Shown here one piece after another: positions 24,854-33,295 of a DNA stretch of 64,000 nt; the first letter of the stretch is position 1; each line of letters starts with the position of its first letter. A program made the translations under genes and the position numbers. Origin of the DNA: Arthrobacter sp. DNA4 (lineage in GTDB: Bacteria > Actinomycetota > Actinomycetes > Actinomycetales > Micrococcaceae); NCBI RefSeq assembly GCF_024362385.1, contig NZ_CP101466.1:620001-684000 (forward strand). Direction: 5' to 3'. The notes beneath the pieces are model-generated. The model was given only the letters and a program-made list of their open reading frames with translations, was not told the DNA's origin and did no database searches.

Positions 24854-25813
24854 TCAGGCCGTGAGGGTTCGGATGGGGGAGCCGGCAAGCCAGGCGGTGA
24901 CGTCCTCCAGGGCGCCGCCGTAGAACTGGCGGTAGCTTTCCTGCGTGACATAGCCCAGGTGGGGGGACAGCACGGTGTTCGGGGCGGCCAGGAGCGGGTG
25001 GTAAGCCCGCAGGGGTTCCTGGTCGAAGACGTCCAGGGCGGCGCCGCGGATCCATCCTTCGTTCAATGCCCTGATCAGGGCTTCCTGGTCAACGAGTGGC
25101 CCCCGGGCGGTGTTGACGAGGATGCCCTCCGGTCCCAGCAGCCGCAGCTCGGCCTCGCCCACGGTGTTTTCCGACCGCGGGGAGAGCCTCAGATGGAGGG
25201 TGGCGACGTCGGCCACCGTGAAGAGCTCCTCCTTGGACACCAGCCGGGCCCCGGCCTCTTTGGCCGTCTCCGCCGTGAGGTTCTGGCTCCACGCCACGAC
25301 GTCCATCCCGAAAGCCTGCCCGTAAGCGGCCACCCGCCGGCCGATTTTGCCCAGTCCCACGATGCCCAGCGTCTTGCTTACCAGCTCAAAGCCCACCGTT
25401 GACTGCCAGGTACCCGCCCGGAGGGAGCTTTCCTCGGCAGGAAGGTGCCGGGCGATGGCCAGCAGGAGGGCCCAGGTCAGTTCGGGCGCGGCCGTGGGTG
25501 AGCCGGGCGTGCCGCACACCGTCACCCCGTGCTCGGCCGCCGCCGCCACGTCGATGGCGGCATTCGCCATCCCCGTGGTGACCAGCAGCTCAAGCGCCGG
25601 CAGTTTCTCGAACACTTCGCGGGGGAACGCCGTCCGCTCCCGCATCGCGATCACCATGGTGGTGTCCGCCAGCGCCGAAACCAGCGCGTCGCCGGAAGCA
25701 AAAGGCTCCCGGTAGGACGTCACCGTGACCCCTTCGGCCTCCAACGCCGTGAAGTCGGCGAAGCCGTGGGCCACGTCCTGGTAGTCATCGAGGATGGCAA
25801 GGCGGTGCGTCAT
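24854..25813 (-). CDS. D-2-hydroxyacid dehydrogenase
   Basis: A 319-residue NAD(P)-dependent dehydrogenase. The Rossmann motif GIVGLGKIGRRVAAYGQAFG, the catalytic Arg region VNTARGPLVDQEALIRAL, the Glu in ALDVFDQEPL and the His in SPHLGYVTQESY are all present. Closest in style to phosphoglycerate-dehydrogenase-like enzymes of unknown substrate. It lacks the ACT domain of SerA. GAAGGA precedes ATG 25813. Confidence 0.9.
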   Translation of the reverse strand: MTHRLAILDDYQDVAHGFADFTALEAEGVTVTSYREPFASGDALVSALADTTMVIAMRERTAFPREVFEKLPALELLVTTGMANAAIDVAAAAEHGVTVCGTPGSPTAAPELTWALLLAIARHLPAEESSLRAGTWQSTVGFELVSKTLGIVGLGKIGRRVAAYGQAFGMDVVAWSQNLTAETAKEAGARLVSKEELFTVADVATLHLRLSPRSENTVGEAELRLLGPEGILVNTARGPLVDQEALIRALNEGWIRGAALDVFDQEPLRAYHPLLAAPNTVLSPHLGYVTQESYRQFYGGALEDVTAWLAGSPIRTLTA

Positions 25814-25958
25814 CGGTGTCCTTCGCAGTGTGTCCTACGTCCTTGGGTCACGTTCATCGTATGGCAGGGCCGTCCGGGAGGGTGCCTGAAACTCCAGCAC
25901 CGCGGAGCGTGATAGCAATGGGAGTGATGAATCCACGCCCATTCCCGATTTTGACCCT

Positions 25959-27152
25959 GTGAGCAGCCGCGTCCTGTCCCGCGTCCCGAAGAGCTGGGTC
26001 CTGCTGGCCTGCATCGGCCTGCTGGCGCTGAACCTCCGTGGCCCGTTCGTGGCCGTTGCGCCCCTGGTGGACCTCATGCAGGCGGAACTGCACTTTTCGC
26101 CGGTCATGCTGGGGCTGCTGACCAGCATCCCTGTGCTCTGCTTCTCGCTCGCGGCTCCGCTGGCGTCCCTGGCCGCCCGGAAGTTCGGTGCCGAGTTCGC
26201 CGTGACGCTGACCATCCTGGGGGTCCTGGCCGGCGTGCTGCTCCGCTCCGCGGGAGGACCGGTCCTGGTGGTGGCCGGCACGGTGGTCATCGGGGTGGCC
26301 ATCACCATAGGCAACATCGCGGTGCCATTGATCATCCGCCGCGATTTCGCTCCCCGACGGCAGGGGACCGCGATGGGAATCTACACCGCAGCCCTGAATA
26401 TCGGGTCCTTCCTGACCTCGGTGATCATGGCCCCGCTCGCGGCAGTGACCGGGTGGCGGCTGGCCTTGGGTGCCGTCGCCGTCCTGGCCGTCGCCGCGGT
26501 GGTGGTGTGGGTGCTGGCAGTGGGGCCTCGGACGGCTTTCCTGGCCGAGGCCGAAGACGGCGGGGACACGCCCCGGGCCCCGGCAAGCCGTTCCGGCTGG
26601 ACTACCGCCGGGCTCACGGCCGGCTTCGGCGGCCAGGCGTTCTCCTATTACGGCGTCACGGCATGGCTGCCGAGCTACCTGCACGACGAACTGGGAATGA
26701 ACGCAGCCCAGGCCGGCGCCGCGTCCTCAATCTTCCAGATCCTGGCCATCGTGGGCGGACTCGGCGTGCCTTTCGCGGCCAAATACATGAATACGACGGC
26801 GGTGGCGGTCACCCTGGGTACGTTGTGGCTTGCCGTTCCGGTGGGGCTGCTGTTCCTGCCGCAGCTGTGGTGGCTGTGGTCCACCTCCGGCGGGATCGCC
26901 CAGGGCGGCGGCATCACCCTGATCTTCATCGCCATCATCAAGCTGGCCCGCGACCAGGCCTCGGCCGGTCGGATGTCCGCCACTGTCCAGGGCCTGGGAT
27001 ACTGCCTCGCCGCCGTCGCGCCGCCGCTGGTGGGCTTCGTCCACGACAGCTCCGCATCGTGGACGCCGGCCCTGCTGGTCATCCTCGTGTCGGTGCTGAC
27101 CTTCTTCGTCAGCACCACCCTGTCCGTGCGGCAGGTGCCGAAGGGGCGCTAA
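25959..27152 (+). CDS. MFS transporter, CynX/NimT type
   Basis: A 397-residue permease with about 12 hydrophobic helices. The opening WVLLACIGLLALNLRGPFVAVAPLV and the block IAVPLIIRRDFAPRRQGTAMGIYTAALNIGS match the CynX/NimT (cyanate/nitroimidazole) group of the major facilitator superfamily. The true substrate is unknown. GTG 25959 is the only acceptable start in this frame; its ribosome binding site is weak. It is divergent from the hydroxyacid dehydrogenase and convergent with malate synthase. Confidence 0.85.
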   Translation: MSSRVLSRVPKSWVLLACIGLLALNLRGPFVAVAPLVDLMQAELHFSPVMLGLLTSIPVLCFSLAAPLASLAARKFGAEFAVTLTILGVLAGVLLRSAGGPVLVVAGTVVIGVAITIGNIAVPLIIRRDFAPRRQGTAMGIYTAALNIGSFLTSVIMAPLAAVTGWRLALGAVAVLAVAAVVVWVLAVGPRTAFLAEAEDGGDTPRAPASRSGWTTAGLTAGFGGQAFSYYGVTAWLPSYLHDELGMNAAQAGAASSIFQILAIVGGLGVPFAAKYMNTTAVAVTLGTLWLAVPVGLLFLPQLWWLWSTSGGIAQGGGITLIFIAIIKLARDQASAGRMSATVQGLGYCLAAVAPPLVGFVHDSSASWTPALLVILVSVLTFFVSTTLSVRQVPKGR

Positions 27153-27210
27153 GGCGAGGCCCGTCGTCGGACGTTCCCTTAGACGCCCGCTCACTGCAGC
27201 AAACAAGGCA

Positions 27211-27248
27211 ACGCCCGCCCACTCTCCCTGGGGAAAGTGGGCGGGCGT
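27211..27248. terminator. Bidirectional hairpin between MFS gene and malate synthase
   Basis: Perfect 13-bp arms ACGCCCGCCCACT (27211-27223) and AGTGGGCGGGCGT (27236-27248) lie between two convergent genes. T-runs are short. Confidence 0.65.
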
Positions 27249-27343
27249 CATACGGGGTGCTCCGTTGCCGGACCGGCGCCCCGGATTTCGGGGGGCCTGT
27301 TGCGAAGGGCGTGCCGGCCCGGCAGACGGAAGTACTGGTGGGG

Positions 27344-28921
27344 TCAGGCCGCGGTGAGCTCCTCGACGGTGGCCTTTTCACGGGCCTCGGTCAGGTAGCG
27401 GGCGTAGGCCGGCAGGGTGAGGAAGGACGGGAACTCACGGCTGAGCGTGACCTCCTCGAAGATGTCGCGGGCGTCCTCGAACCGGTCGCCGTCGAAGCGC
27501 TCCAGCCGGGCGAATTCCTCGTCCAGCAGTTCCTCCACCCACTCGTGGCTGATGATCTCGCCGTGGTCCGTGATGGCCCGGGCGTAGATCCACTGCCAGA
27601 GCTGGGACCGGGAGATCTCGGCGGTGGCGGCGTCCTCCATGAGGTTGTGGATGGCCACCGCGCCGTTGCCACGGAGCCAGGATTCGATGTAGCGGATGCC
27701 TACCTCGATGTTGTTCCGGATGCCCTGTTCGGTGATGGTGCCGGTGGTGGCGGCAACGTCGATCAGGGCGCGGTCGTCCGGGGTGACGTCCTCGCGGAGC
27801 CGGTCCAGCTGGTTGGGCTTGCTGCCCAGGACGCCGTCGAACACTTCGCGGCACACGGGCACCAGGTCGGGGTGGGCCACCCAGGAGCCGTCGAATCCGT
27901 CGTTGGCCTCGCGGGTCTTGTCTGCGCGGACCTTCTCCAAAGCGTTGGCGTTGGCTTCGGGGTCCTTGCGGTTGGGGACGGCTGCTGCCATGCCGCCGAT
28001 GGCCATGGCGCCGCGCTTGTGGCAGGCGCGGACCAACTGTTCGGTGTAGGCGCGCATGAAGGGCTGGGTCATGGTGACCTGGCCGCGGTCCGGCAGGACG
28101 AAGCGGGGGCCGCGGGTGCGGAAGTTCTTGATCAGGGAGAAGATGTAGTCCCAGCGGCCGGCGTTCAGGCCTGCGGCGTGGTCGCGCAGTTCGTAGAGGA
28201 TCTCCTCCATTTCGAACGCTGCGGTGATGGTCTCGATCAGCACCGTGGCGCGGATGGTGCCCTGCGGGATCCCGAGCAGGTCCTGGGCCAGGATGAAGAT
28301 GTCGTTCCACAGCCGGGCTTCGAGGTGGTTCTCGATCTTGGGCAGGTAGAAGTACGGTCCCTTGCCCTGGGCGAGCAGGCGGCGGGCGTTGTGGAAGAAG
28401 AACAGGCCGAAGTCCACGATGCCGCCGGCGATGGGCTGGCCGTCGATGAGCATGTGCTTTTCCGGCAGGTGCCAGCCGCGGGGCCGGACCACAATGGTGG
28501 GCAGCTCGCCGGCGGGGCGGAGCTTGTATTCCTTGCCCTCTTCGGACGTGAAGTCGATCCGGCGCTCCAGGGCGTCGGTGAGGTTCAACTGGCCCTTGAT
28601 GACGTTCCGCCACGTGGGGGTGGAGGAGTCCTCCATGTCAGCCAGCCACACCTTGGCACCCGAGTTCAGGGCGTTGATGGTCATCTTCTTGTCCACCGGG
28701 CCCGTGATTTCGACGCGGCGGTCCTCCAGGCCGGGGGCCGGGGGCGCGACCCGCCAGGACGGGTCATTGCGGATGTGCTCTGTTTCCCTCAGGAAACGGG
28801 GGTCCGCTCCGGCGGCGATGTCAGCCCGCCGTGTGCGCCGTGCCTGGAGCAGCTCCTGCCGCCGCTCGGCGGTGGCCCGGTGCAGCTTCGCAATAAAGGA
28901 GAGTGCGTCCGGGGTCAGCAC
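27344..28921 (-). CDS. aceB: Malate synthase A
   Basis: A 525-residue class A malate synthase that condenses glyoxylate and acetyl-CoA in the glyoxylate shunt. Landmarks are [20 protein letters not shown] (about 80-99), [18 protein letters not shown] with the catalytic Arg, [20 protein letters not shown] and [24 protein letters not shown]. The usable start is GTG 28921 after AGGACGAG. Directly upstream, an in-frame ATG at 28996 with a good ribosome binding site encodes 20 residues that look like the normal N-terminus of the family, then meets TGA at 28934-28936. The protein made here therefore probably lacks about 25 residues. Paired with aceA. Confidence 0.93.
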   Translation of the reverse strand: MLTPDALSFIAKLHRATAERRQELLQARRTRRADIAAGADPRFLRETEHIRNDPSWRVAPPAPGLEDRRVEITGPVDKKMTINALNSGAKVWLADMEDSSTPTWRNVIKGQLNLTDALERRIDFTSEEGKEYKLRPAGELPTIVVRPRGWHLPEKHMLIDGQPIAGGIVDFGLFFFHNARRLLAQGKGPYFYLPKIENHLEARLWNDIFILAQDLLGIPQGTIRATVLIETITAAFEMEEILYELRDHAAGLNAGRWDYIFSLIKNFRTRGPRFVLPDRGQVTMTQPFMRAYTEQLVRACHKRGAMAIGGMAAAVPNRKDPEANANALEKVRADKTREANDGFDGSWVAHPDLVPVCREVFDGVLGSKPNQLDRLREDVTPDDRALIDVAATTGTITEQGIRNNIEVGIRYIESWLRGNGAVAIHNLMEDAATAEISRSQLWQWIYARAITDHGEIISHEWVEELLDEEFARLERFDGDRFEDARDIFEEVTLSREFPSFLTLPAYARYLTEAREKATVEELTAA

Positions 28922-28933
28922 CTCGTCCTGCCG

Positions 28934-28996
28934 TCAAATCGGCTGCGCGGTCAAGGTAATGCCGTTGATCGTAAAGCTATCGGTGAAGCTGTTCAT
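28934..28996 (-). other. Short reading frame preceding aceB, ending in TGA in the aceB frame
   Basis: ATG 28996 lies six bases after AGGAG and encodes MNSFTDSFTINGITLTAQPI before TGA. It is in the same frame as aceB, and the codons after TGA continue [11 protein letters not shown] without break. From memory of related malate synthases, this is the usual N-terminus with one sense codon turned to a stop. It may be a nonsense mutation, a sequence error or, less likely, a leader peptide. Confidence 0.6.
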
Positions 28997-29017
28997 GGGA
29001 ATCTCCTGGTAACCCCG

Positions 29018-29078
29018 GTTGCTCTATCACTTTTGGTTGCCAAGGCGGCCTGTTAGGAGCCAAAAGTGATAGAGCAAC
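29018..29078. repeat. Palindromic CATCACTT-family element between aceB and aceA
   Basis: Two perfect 19-bp arms (29018-29036 and 29060-29078), starting GTTGCTCTATCACTTTTGG, enclose a 23-base spacer. The core ATCACTT/AAGTGAT is shared with elements at 32079-32275 and 57957-58013. It lies between the aceA stop and the aceB leader. Confidence 0.8.
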
Positions 29079-29097
29079 GAGCGGGAAAGGCTGGGTT

Positions 29098-30414
29098 TTA
29101 GTGGAACTGTCCCTCTTCGGTCGATCCGACCAATGCGAGGGTGGACGCGTTCGGGTTGAGCGCCGTGGAGATGGTGTCGAAGTAGCCGGTACCGACTTCG
29201 CGCTGGTGCTTGGTTGCGGTGTAGCCGCGGGACTCGGAGGCGAATTCCTTTTCCTGGAGTTCGACGTAGGCGCTCATGCCTTCACGGGCGTAGCCGTGGG
29301 CGAGATCGAACATCGAGTAGTTCAGGGCATGGAAGCCGGTCAGGGTGATGAACTGGAACGTGAAGCCCATGGCGCCGAGTTCACGCTGGAACTTGGCGAT
29401 GGTGTCGTCGTCCAGGTGCTTGCGCCAGTTGAACGACGGCGAGCAGTTGTAGGAGAGCATCTGGTCCGGGAACTCGGCCTTGACGGATTCGGCGAACTTG
29501 CGGGCCAGCTCCAGGTCCGGCGTGCCGGTTTCCATCCAGATGAGGTCGGAGTACGGGGCGTAGGCCTTGGCGCGGGCGATGCAGGGTTCGATGCCGTTGC
29601 GGACCTTGTAGAAGCCCTCCGCGGTGCGCTCGCCGGTGATGAATTCCTGGTCGCGCTCGTCGACGTCGGAGGTGATCAGGGTGGCGGCCTCGGCGTCGGT
29701 GCGGGCGATGACGACGGTGGGGGTGCCGGCGACGTCGGCTGCCAGGCGGGCCGCGTTCAGCGTGCGGACGTGCTGCTGGGTGGGAATCAGCACCTTGCCG
29801 CCGAGGTGGCCGCACTTCTTCTCCGAGGCGAGCTGGTCCTCCCAGTGAACACCGGATGCGCCGGTCTGGATCATGGACTTCATGAGTTCGTAGGCGTTCA
29901 GCGGGCCGCCGAAACCGGCTTCGGCGTCGGCAACGATCGGGACCAGCCAGTCCTCGACCGTCTGGACGCCTTCAGAGAATTCGATCTGGTCTGCCCGGAG
30001 CAGGGCATTGTTGATCCGGCGGACCACAGTGGGGACCGAGTTGGCGGGGTAGAGGGACTGGTCCGGGTAGGTGTGGCCGGAGTTGTTGGCGTCCGCGGCG
30101 ACCTGCCAGCCGGAGAGGTAGATGGCGCGGAGTCCGGCCTTGACCTGCTGCACGGCCTGGTTGCCGGTGAGGGCGCCCAGAGCGTTGGTGTAGCCGCCGG
30201 TCTTATGCTCTTCGGTGAGCTGCTTCCACAGCTTCTCCGACCCGCGGCGGGCCAGGGTGTGCTCTTCGGAGACGCGGCCGCGGAGGCGGACGACGTCGGA
30301 GGCTGAGTAGTCCCGGGTCACACCTTCCCAGCGGGGGTTGGCGGCCCACTCGAGCTCCAGGGCGGCGGCCTGCTCTTCGGGCGTCTGCTGGGTGGGCTCA
30401 AATGCTGCAGTCAT
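29098..30414 (-). CDS. aceA: Isocitrate lyase
   Basis: A 438-residue isocitrate lyase, which splits isocitrate into glyoxylate and succinate. The catalytic loop KKCGHLGGK is present with Cys201, as are [23 protein letters not shown] and [12 protein letters not shown] 30414 has AAGGAG upstream. It reads toward aceB; the palindromic repeat lies between them. A divergent RamB-like regulator shares the promoter region, which fits control of the glyoxylate shunt by carbon source as known in Corynebacterium. Confidence 0.97.
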   Translation of the reverse strand: MTAAFEPTQQTPEEQAAALELEWAANPRWEGVTRDYSASDVVRLRGRVSEEHTLARRGSEKLWKQLTEEHKTGGYTNALGALTGNQAVQQVKAGLRAIYLSGWQVAADANNSGHTYPDQSLYPANSVPTVVRRINNALLRADQIEFSEGVQTVEDWLVPIVADAEAGFGGPLNAYELMKSMIQTGASGVHWEDQLASEKKCGHLGGKVLIPTQQHVRTLNAARLAADVAGTPTVVIARTDAEAATLITSDVDERDQEFITGERTAEGFYKVRNGIEPCIARAKAYAPYSDLIWMETGTPDLELARKFAESVKAEFPDQMLSYNCSPSFNWRKHLDDDTIAKFQRELGAMGFTFQFITLTGFHALNYSMFDLAHGYAREGMSAYVELQEKEFASESRGYTATKHQREVGTGYFDTISTALNPNASTLALVGSTEEGQFH

Positions 30415-30448
30415 CGTTGATCTCCTTGATTGAGCTCCGGACGGGGTA

Positions 30449-30478
30449 GGTGGGAACCGCGTCGTTGAGGTTCCCACC
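30449..30478. promoter_or_regulatory. Inverted repeat in the aceA leader
   Basis: Arms GGTGGGAACC (30449-30458) and GGTTCCCACC (30469-30478) form a perfect 10-bp inverted repeat with a 10-base centre, about 35 bases upstream of the aceA start. It could be an operator or an mRNA hairpin. Confidence 0.5.
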
Positions 30479-30497
30479 GGCCTTATCCGGTGCGGTG

Positions 30498-30565
30498 TTT
30501 CTTTCCGTGACAACTACTTTTCAGCACTTTCAACCCCCTTTCTAGATAAAAAGCATGGAAAGAAA
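30498..30565. promoter_or_regulatory. Inverted pair of TTTCTTTCC sites between aceA and ramB-like gene
   Basis: TTTCTTTCCGTG (30498-30509) and its inverted copy CATGGAAAGAAA (30554-30565) flank the central promoter region. They differ at one base and are candidate sites for the divergent RamB-like regulator. Confidence 0.45.
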
Positions 30566-32076
30566 TGCACTTCTTCACGTATTCTTCAGAAATGGCGCCT
30601 TCAAGTTGGAACAGGGACGTTTCCCAGCCACCGTCAGCCGCCGCAGCGGAACTGGACGTCATCGCACTGGGCCGCCGCGTCCGCCATCTCCGCAAACAAG
30701 CCGGGCTCACGCTCGATGACCTGAGCGCCGCCGTCGGCACCGCTCCCAGCCAGCTAAGCCTGATTGAAAACGGCAAACGCGAGCCCAAACTGACGCTGCT
30801 CCAGCACCTCGCGGGCGCACTGAACGTCAGCATCGACCAGCTGCTTGGGGCAGAGCCGCCCAGCCGCCGCGCCGCCCTCGAAATCGAACTGGAACGCTAC
30901 CAGCGCGGGCCGCTGTACGAATCGCTGAACCTGCCCAAAATCCGCATCAGTTCGCGGCTTCCAGTTGACGTGCTCGAGGCCCAGGTGGGGCTGCTGCACG
31001 AGCTGGAACGGAAGATGAACGAGCAGGTGGCCACCCCGGAGGAAGCCCGGCGCGCCAACGGCGAGCTGCGGGCCATGATGCGGGAGCGCGGCAACTATTT
31101 CCCGGAGTACGAGGCAGAGGCGCAGAAGGTCCTCAAGGAGGTGGGTTACACCACCGGCCCACTGAGCCAGCACGTCATCGCGGACATCGCCGAGCACCTC
31201 GGTTTCACCCTGCACCACGTCGGGGATTTGCCGCATTCCACCCGCTCCGTGACGGACTTGAAGAACCGCAAAATTTACCTGACGCAGAGCCAGCGGCAGG
31301 ACCACGACCCCCGCTCGGTGCTGCTGCAGGCCCTGGGCCACTACGTCCTGGGCCATGAAACCCCCAAGAACTACGGTGACTTCCTGGCCCAGCGGGTGGC
31401 CACCAACTATTTCGCCGCCGCCCTGCTCCTGCCCGAGCAGGCCACCGTCGAATTTCTGCAGAAAGCCAAAGCGGCCAAGGAAATCGCGGTGGAGGACATC
31501 CGGGACGCCTTCGCCGTGTCCTATGAGACAGCGGCGCACCGCTTCACCAACCTGGCCACCAAACACCTGGGCATTACCACGCACTTCCAGAAGACGCACC
31601 AGAGCGGCATCATCTACAAGGCGTACGAGAACGACGGCGTGAACTTCCCCCAGGACCACACCGGAGCCATCGAGGGCCAGCCGTCGTGCAAGGCCTGGAC
31701 CTCCCGGGCCGTGTTCGATGTGCCGGACAAGTTCAGTGCCTACAGCCAGTACACCGATACGCCGTCCGGCACGTACTGGTGCACCGCCCGCACCGAGCGG
31801 TCCGCCAGCGGCGAGTTCTCGCTCAGCATTGGCGTGCCGTACCAGCACGTGAAGTGGTTCCGCGGGCGGGAGACCACCGCCCGCGCCAGGTCCAACTGTC
31901 CGGATCCCAATTGCTGCAAGCGGCCGCCTGCCGAACTGACCAACCAGTGGGCCGGGAACGCCTGGCCGTCCGCCCGGGCCCACTCGCACCTGCTGGCCGC
32001 GATGCCTCCGGGAGCCTTCCCCGGCGTGGATGAGACCGAGGTGTACAGCTTCCTGCAGGCGCACTCCGGCTCCTAG
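30565..32076 (+). CDS. RamB-like XRE regulator of acetate metabolism
   Basis: A 503-residue regulator. An XRE helix-turn-helix (about residues 32-90) reads LGRRVRHLRKQAGLTLDDLSAAVGTAPSQLSLIENGKREP, followed by an ImmA/IrrE-like domain (QALGHYVLGHETP, NYFAAALLLPEQA) and a C-terminal short-chain fatty acyl regulator domain with a Cys cluster (NCPDPNCC). This is the layout of RamB, which controls aceA, aceB and pta-ack in Corynebacterium and Mycobacterium. ATG 30565 has GGAAAG closely upstream; ATG 30592 is an alternative. Divergent from aceA. Confidence 0.88.
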   Translation: MHFFTYSSEMAPSSWNRDVSQPPSAAAAELDVIALGRRVRHLRKQAGLTLDDLSAAVGTAPSQLSLIENGKREPKLTLLQHLAGALNVSIDQLLGAEPPSRRAALEIELERYQRGPLYESLNLPKIRISSRLPVDVLEAQVGLLHELERKMNEQVATPEEARRANGELRAMMRERGNYFPEYEAEAQKVLKEVGYTTGPLSQHVIADIAEHLGFTLHHVGDLPHSTRSVTDLKNRKIYLTQSQRQDHDPRSVLLQALGHYVLGHETPKNYGDFLAQRVATNYFAAALLLPEQATVEFLQKAKAAKEIAVEDIRDAFAVSYETAAHRFTNLATKHLGITTHFQKTHQSGIIYKAYENDGVNFPQDHTGAIEGQPSCKAWTSRAVFDVPDKFSAYSQYTDTPSGTYWCTARTERSASGEFSLSIGVPYQHVKWFRGRETTARARSNCPDPNCCKRPPAELTNQWAGNAWPSARAHSHLLAAMPPGAFPGVDETEVYSFLQAHSGS

Positions 32077-32078
32077 GA

Positions 32079-32275
32079 ACGCCCCATCAGTTCCCGCCGG
32101 TTTCCTCCGGACGCCCCATCACTTCCTGCCGGTTTCCTCTGGACGCCCCATCACTTCCGGCCGGTTTCCTCTGGACGCCCCATCACTTTCCTGACGAAAG
32201 TGATGGGGCGTTTGGCTTTGTGCCGCCAAAGGTGATGGGGCGTTTGGGTTCAAGCGGCAAATGGTGATGTGGCGT
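32079..32275. repeat. Array of CATCACTT-family repeats
   Basis: Three 32-bp direct units, each beginning ACGCCCCATCA, occupy 32079-32110, 32111-32142 and 32143-32174. A perfect palindrome follows: ACGCCCCATCACTTT (32175-32189), seven bases, then AAAGTGATGGGGCGT (32197-32211). Two more inverted half-copies (GGTGATGGGGCGTTTGG near 32231 and a degenerate one near 32262) lead up to the next stop codon. It fills the whole gap between two convergent genes. Confidence 0.85.
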
Positions 32276-32278
32276 TGG

Positions 32279-33295
32279 TCAGCCGTGCAGCGTTCGATAC
32301 GCTGCCGCGGCGGCGGGGTGCAGCGGGATCCCGGCGGTGTTGATGAGGCTCTCCGCGCTGAGGAACTGCACTCCGAGGGTGGACTGGGGGATGAGTTCGC
32401 CGGCATTGTGGACCAGCAGCTGGACTGTGCGCTCCACGGTGGCGCTGTCCAGGTCCCTGCGGCAGAGCAGCAGGTTGGGAGCACCCACCGTCCACACCGC
32501 CGGTATGCCGGGGTAGCTGCCTTCCGGTATCAGGACCCGGTCGTACATCCCGCCGTACCTCCGCCGCAGTTCCGGCAGCAGCGCGGACAAATCCAGCAGT
32601 CCGAGCGCCACGTCCTGCTGCGCGGTGGCGATGGCCGCAGTGGGCACGCCACCGGACCAGAACAGGGCATCCACGGTCCCCGCCTTGAGTGCCGCGATGC
32701 CGTCATTCAGGCCAAGATGTTCGACGGCGGCAGTTCCGGCGGAGGGTGCCGAGACATCCGCGGAGGTGCCCAGGCCCGCTGCTTCGAGCAGCCGGGGAGT
32801 GGTAAGCGAGGTGCCCGACCCCGGCTGGCCCACGGCAACCCGCCGCCCCGCCAGCCCGGAAATGTCCCGGATCCCGCTGTCCTTCCGTACCACGCAGTGG
32901 ACGTAGTTTTCGTAGACCTTCCCGATGGCGGCAATCTCAGCTCCGTCCCCGCCCGCCTGGCCGTCGGCATCGGCCAGGGCCACGGCAAAGTCCGCCCGGC
33001 CCGCCCGCAGTTCCGCGATGTTGTCCAGGCTTCCGCCGGTGGCCACGGCCCGGGCATGGCCGGCTACGCCGTGCCGTTCAAGCGCCGCGGCCAGCAGCGT
33101 CGAGAACTCGAGGTAGAAGCCGCCCGGTTCGCCGCCGGCCACCACCAGGTTCTCCGGCCGGTCGCCTCCGGTGCACGCACTGAGGGCAGGCGGCAGGCAG
33201 GCTGCGAGTCCGACGGCGAAGGCCCACTTAAGCACGGACCGTCGCGGCGGCAGGGAGACAGGGCGCCCCGGGGCAAGTGGTTCACGCATTGGCAT
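32279..33295 (-). CDS. TAXI-family solute-binding lipoprotein
   Basis: A 338-residue TRAP-associated extracytoplasmic immunogenic (TAXI) binding protein. The N-terminus has a twin-arginine-like PPRRSVLKWAFAVG and a lipobox LSACTGG (Cys41). The mature part begins LVVAGGEPGGFYLEFSTLLA, then GRADFAVALADAD, GRRVAVGQPGSGTSLTTPRLLEA and VDALFWSGGVPTAAI, all typical. No TRAP permease (DctQ/DctM) is nearby. ATG 33295 with AGGAG six bases upstream overlaps the stop of the sensor kinase (TGATG), so it is translated with the two-component system. It may serve as a periplasmic sensor partner, not a transporter part. Confidence 0.88.
   Translation of the reverse strand: MPMREPLAPGRPVSLPPRRSVLKWAFAVGLAACLPPALSACTGGDRPENLVVAGGEPGGFYLEFSTLLAAALERHGVAGHARAVATGGSLDNIAELRAGRADFAVALADADGQAGGDGAEIAAIGKVYENYVHCVVRKDSGIRDISGLAGRRVAVGQPGSGTSLTTPRLLEAAGLGTSADVSAPSAGTAAVEHLGLNDGIAALKAGTVDALFWSGGVPTAAIATAQQDVALGLLDLSALLPELRRRYGGMYDRVLIPEGSYPGIPAVWTVGAPNLLLCRRDLDSATVERTVQLLVHNAGELIPQSTLGVQFLSAESLINTAGIPLHPAAAAAYRTLHG

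Noticed and set aside
26453..29056. 867-codon open frame on the plus strand
   Set aside because: It lies out of frame within the MFS gene and antisense to malate synthase; composition is that of a high-GC shadow frame.
32079..32275. Possible CRISPR array
   Set aside because: The 32-bp units are contiguous without unique spacers, and no cas gene is present.
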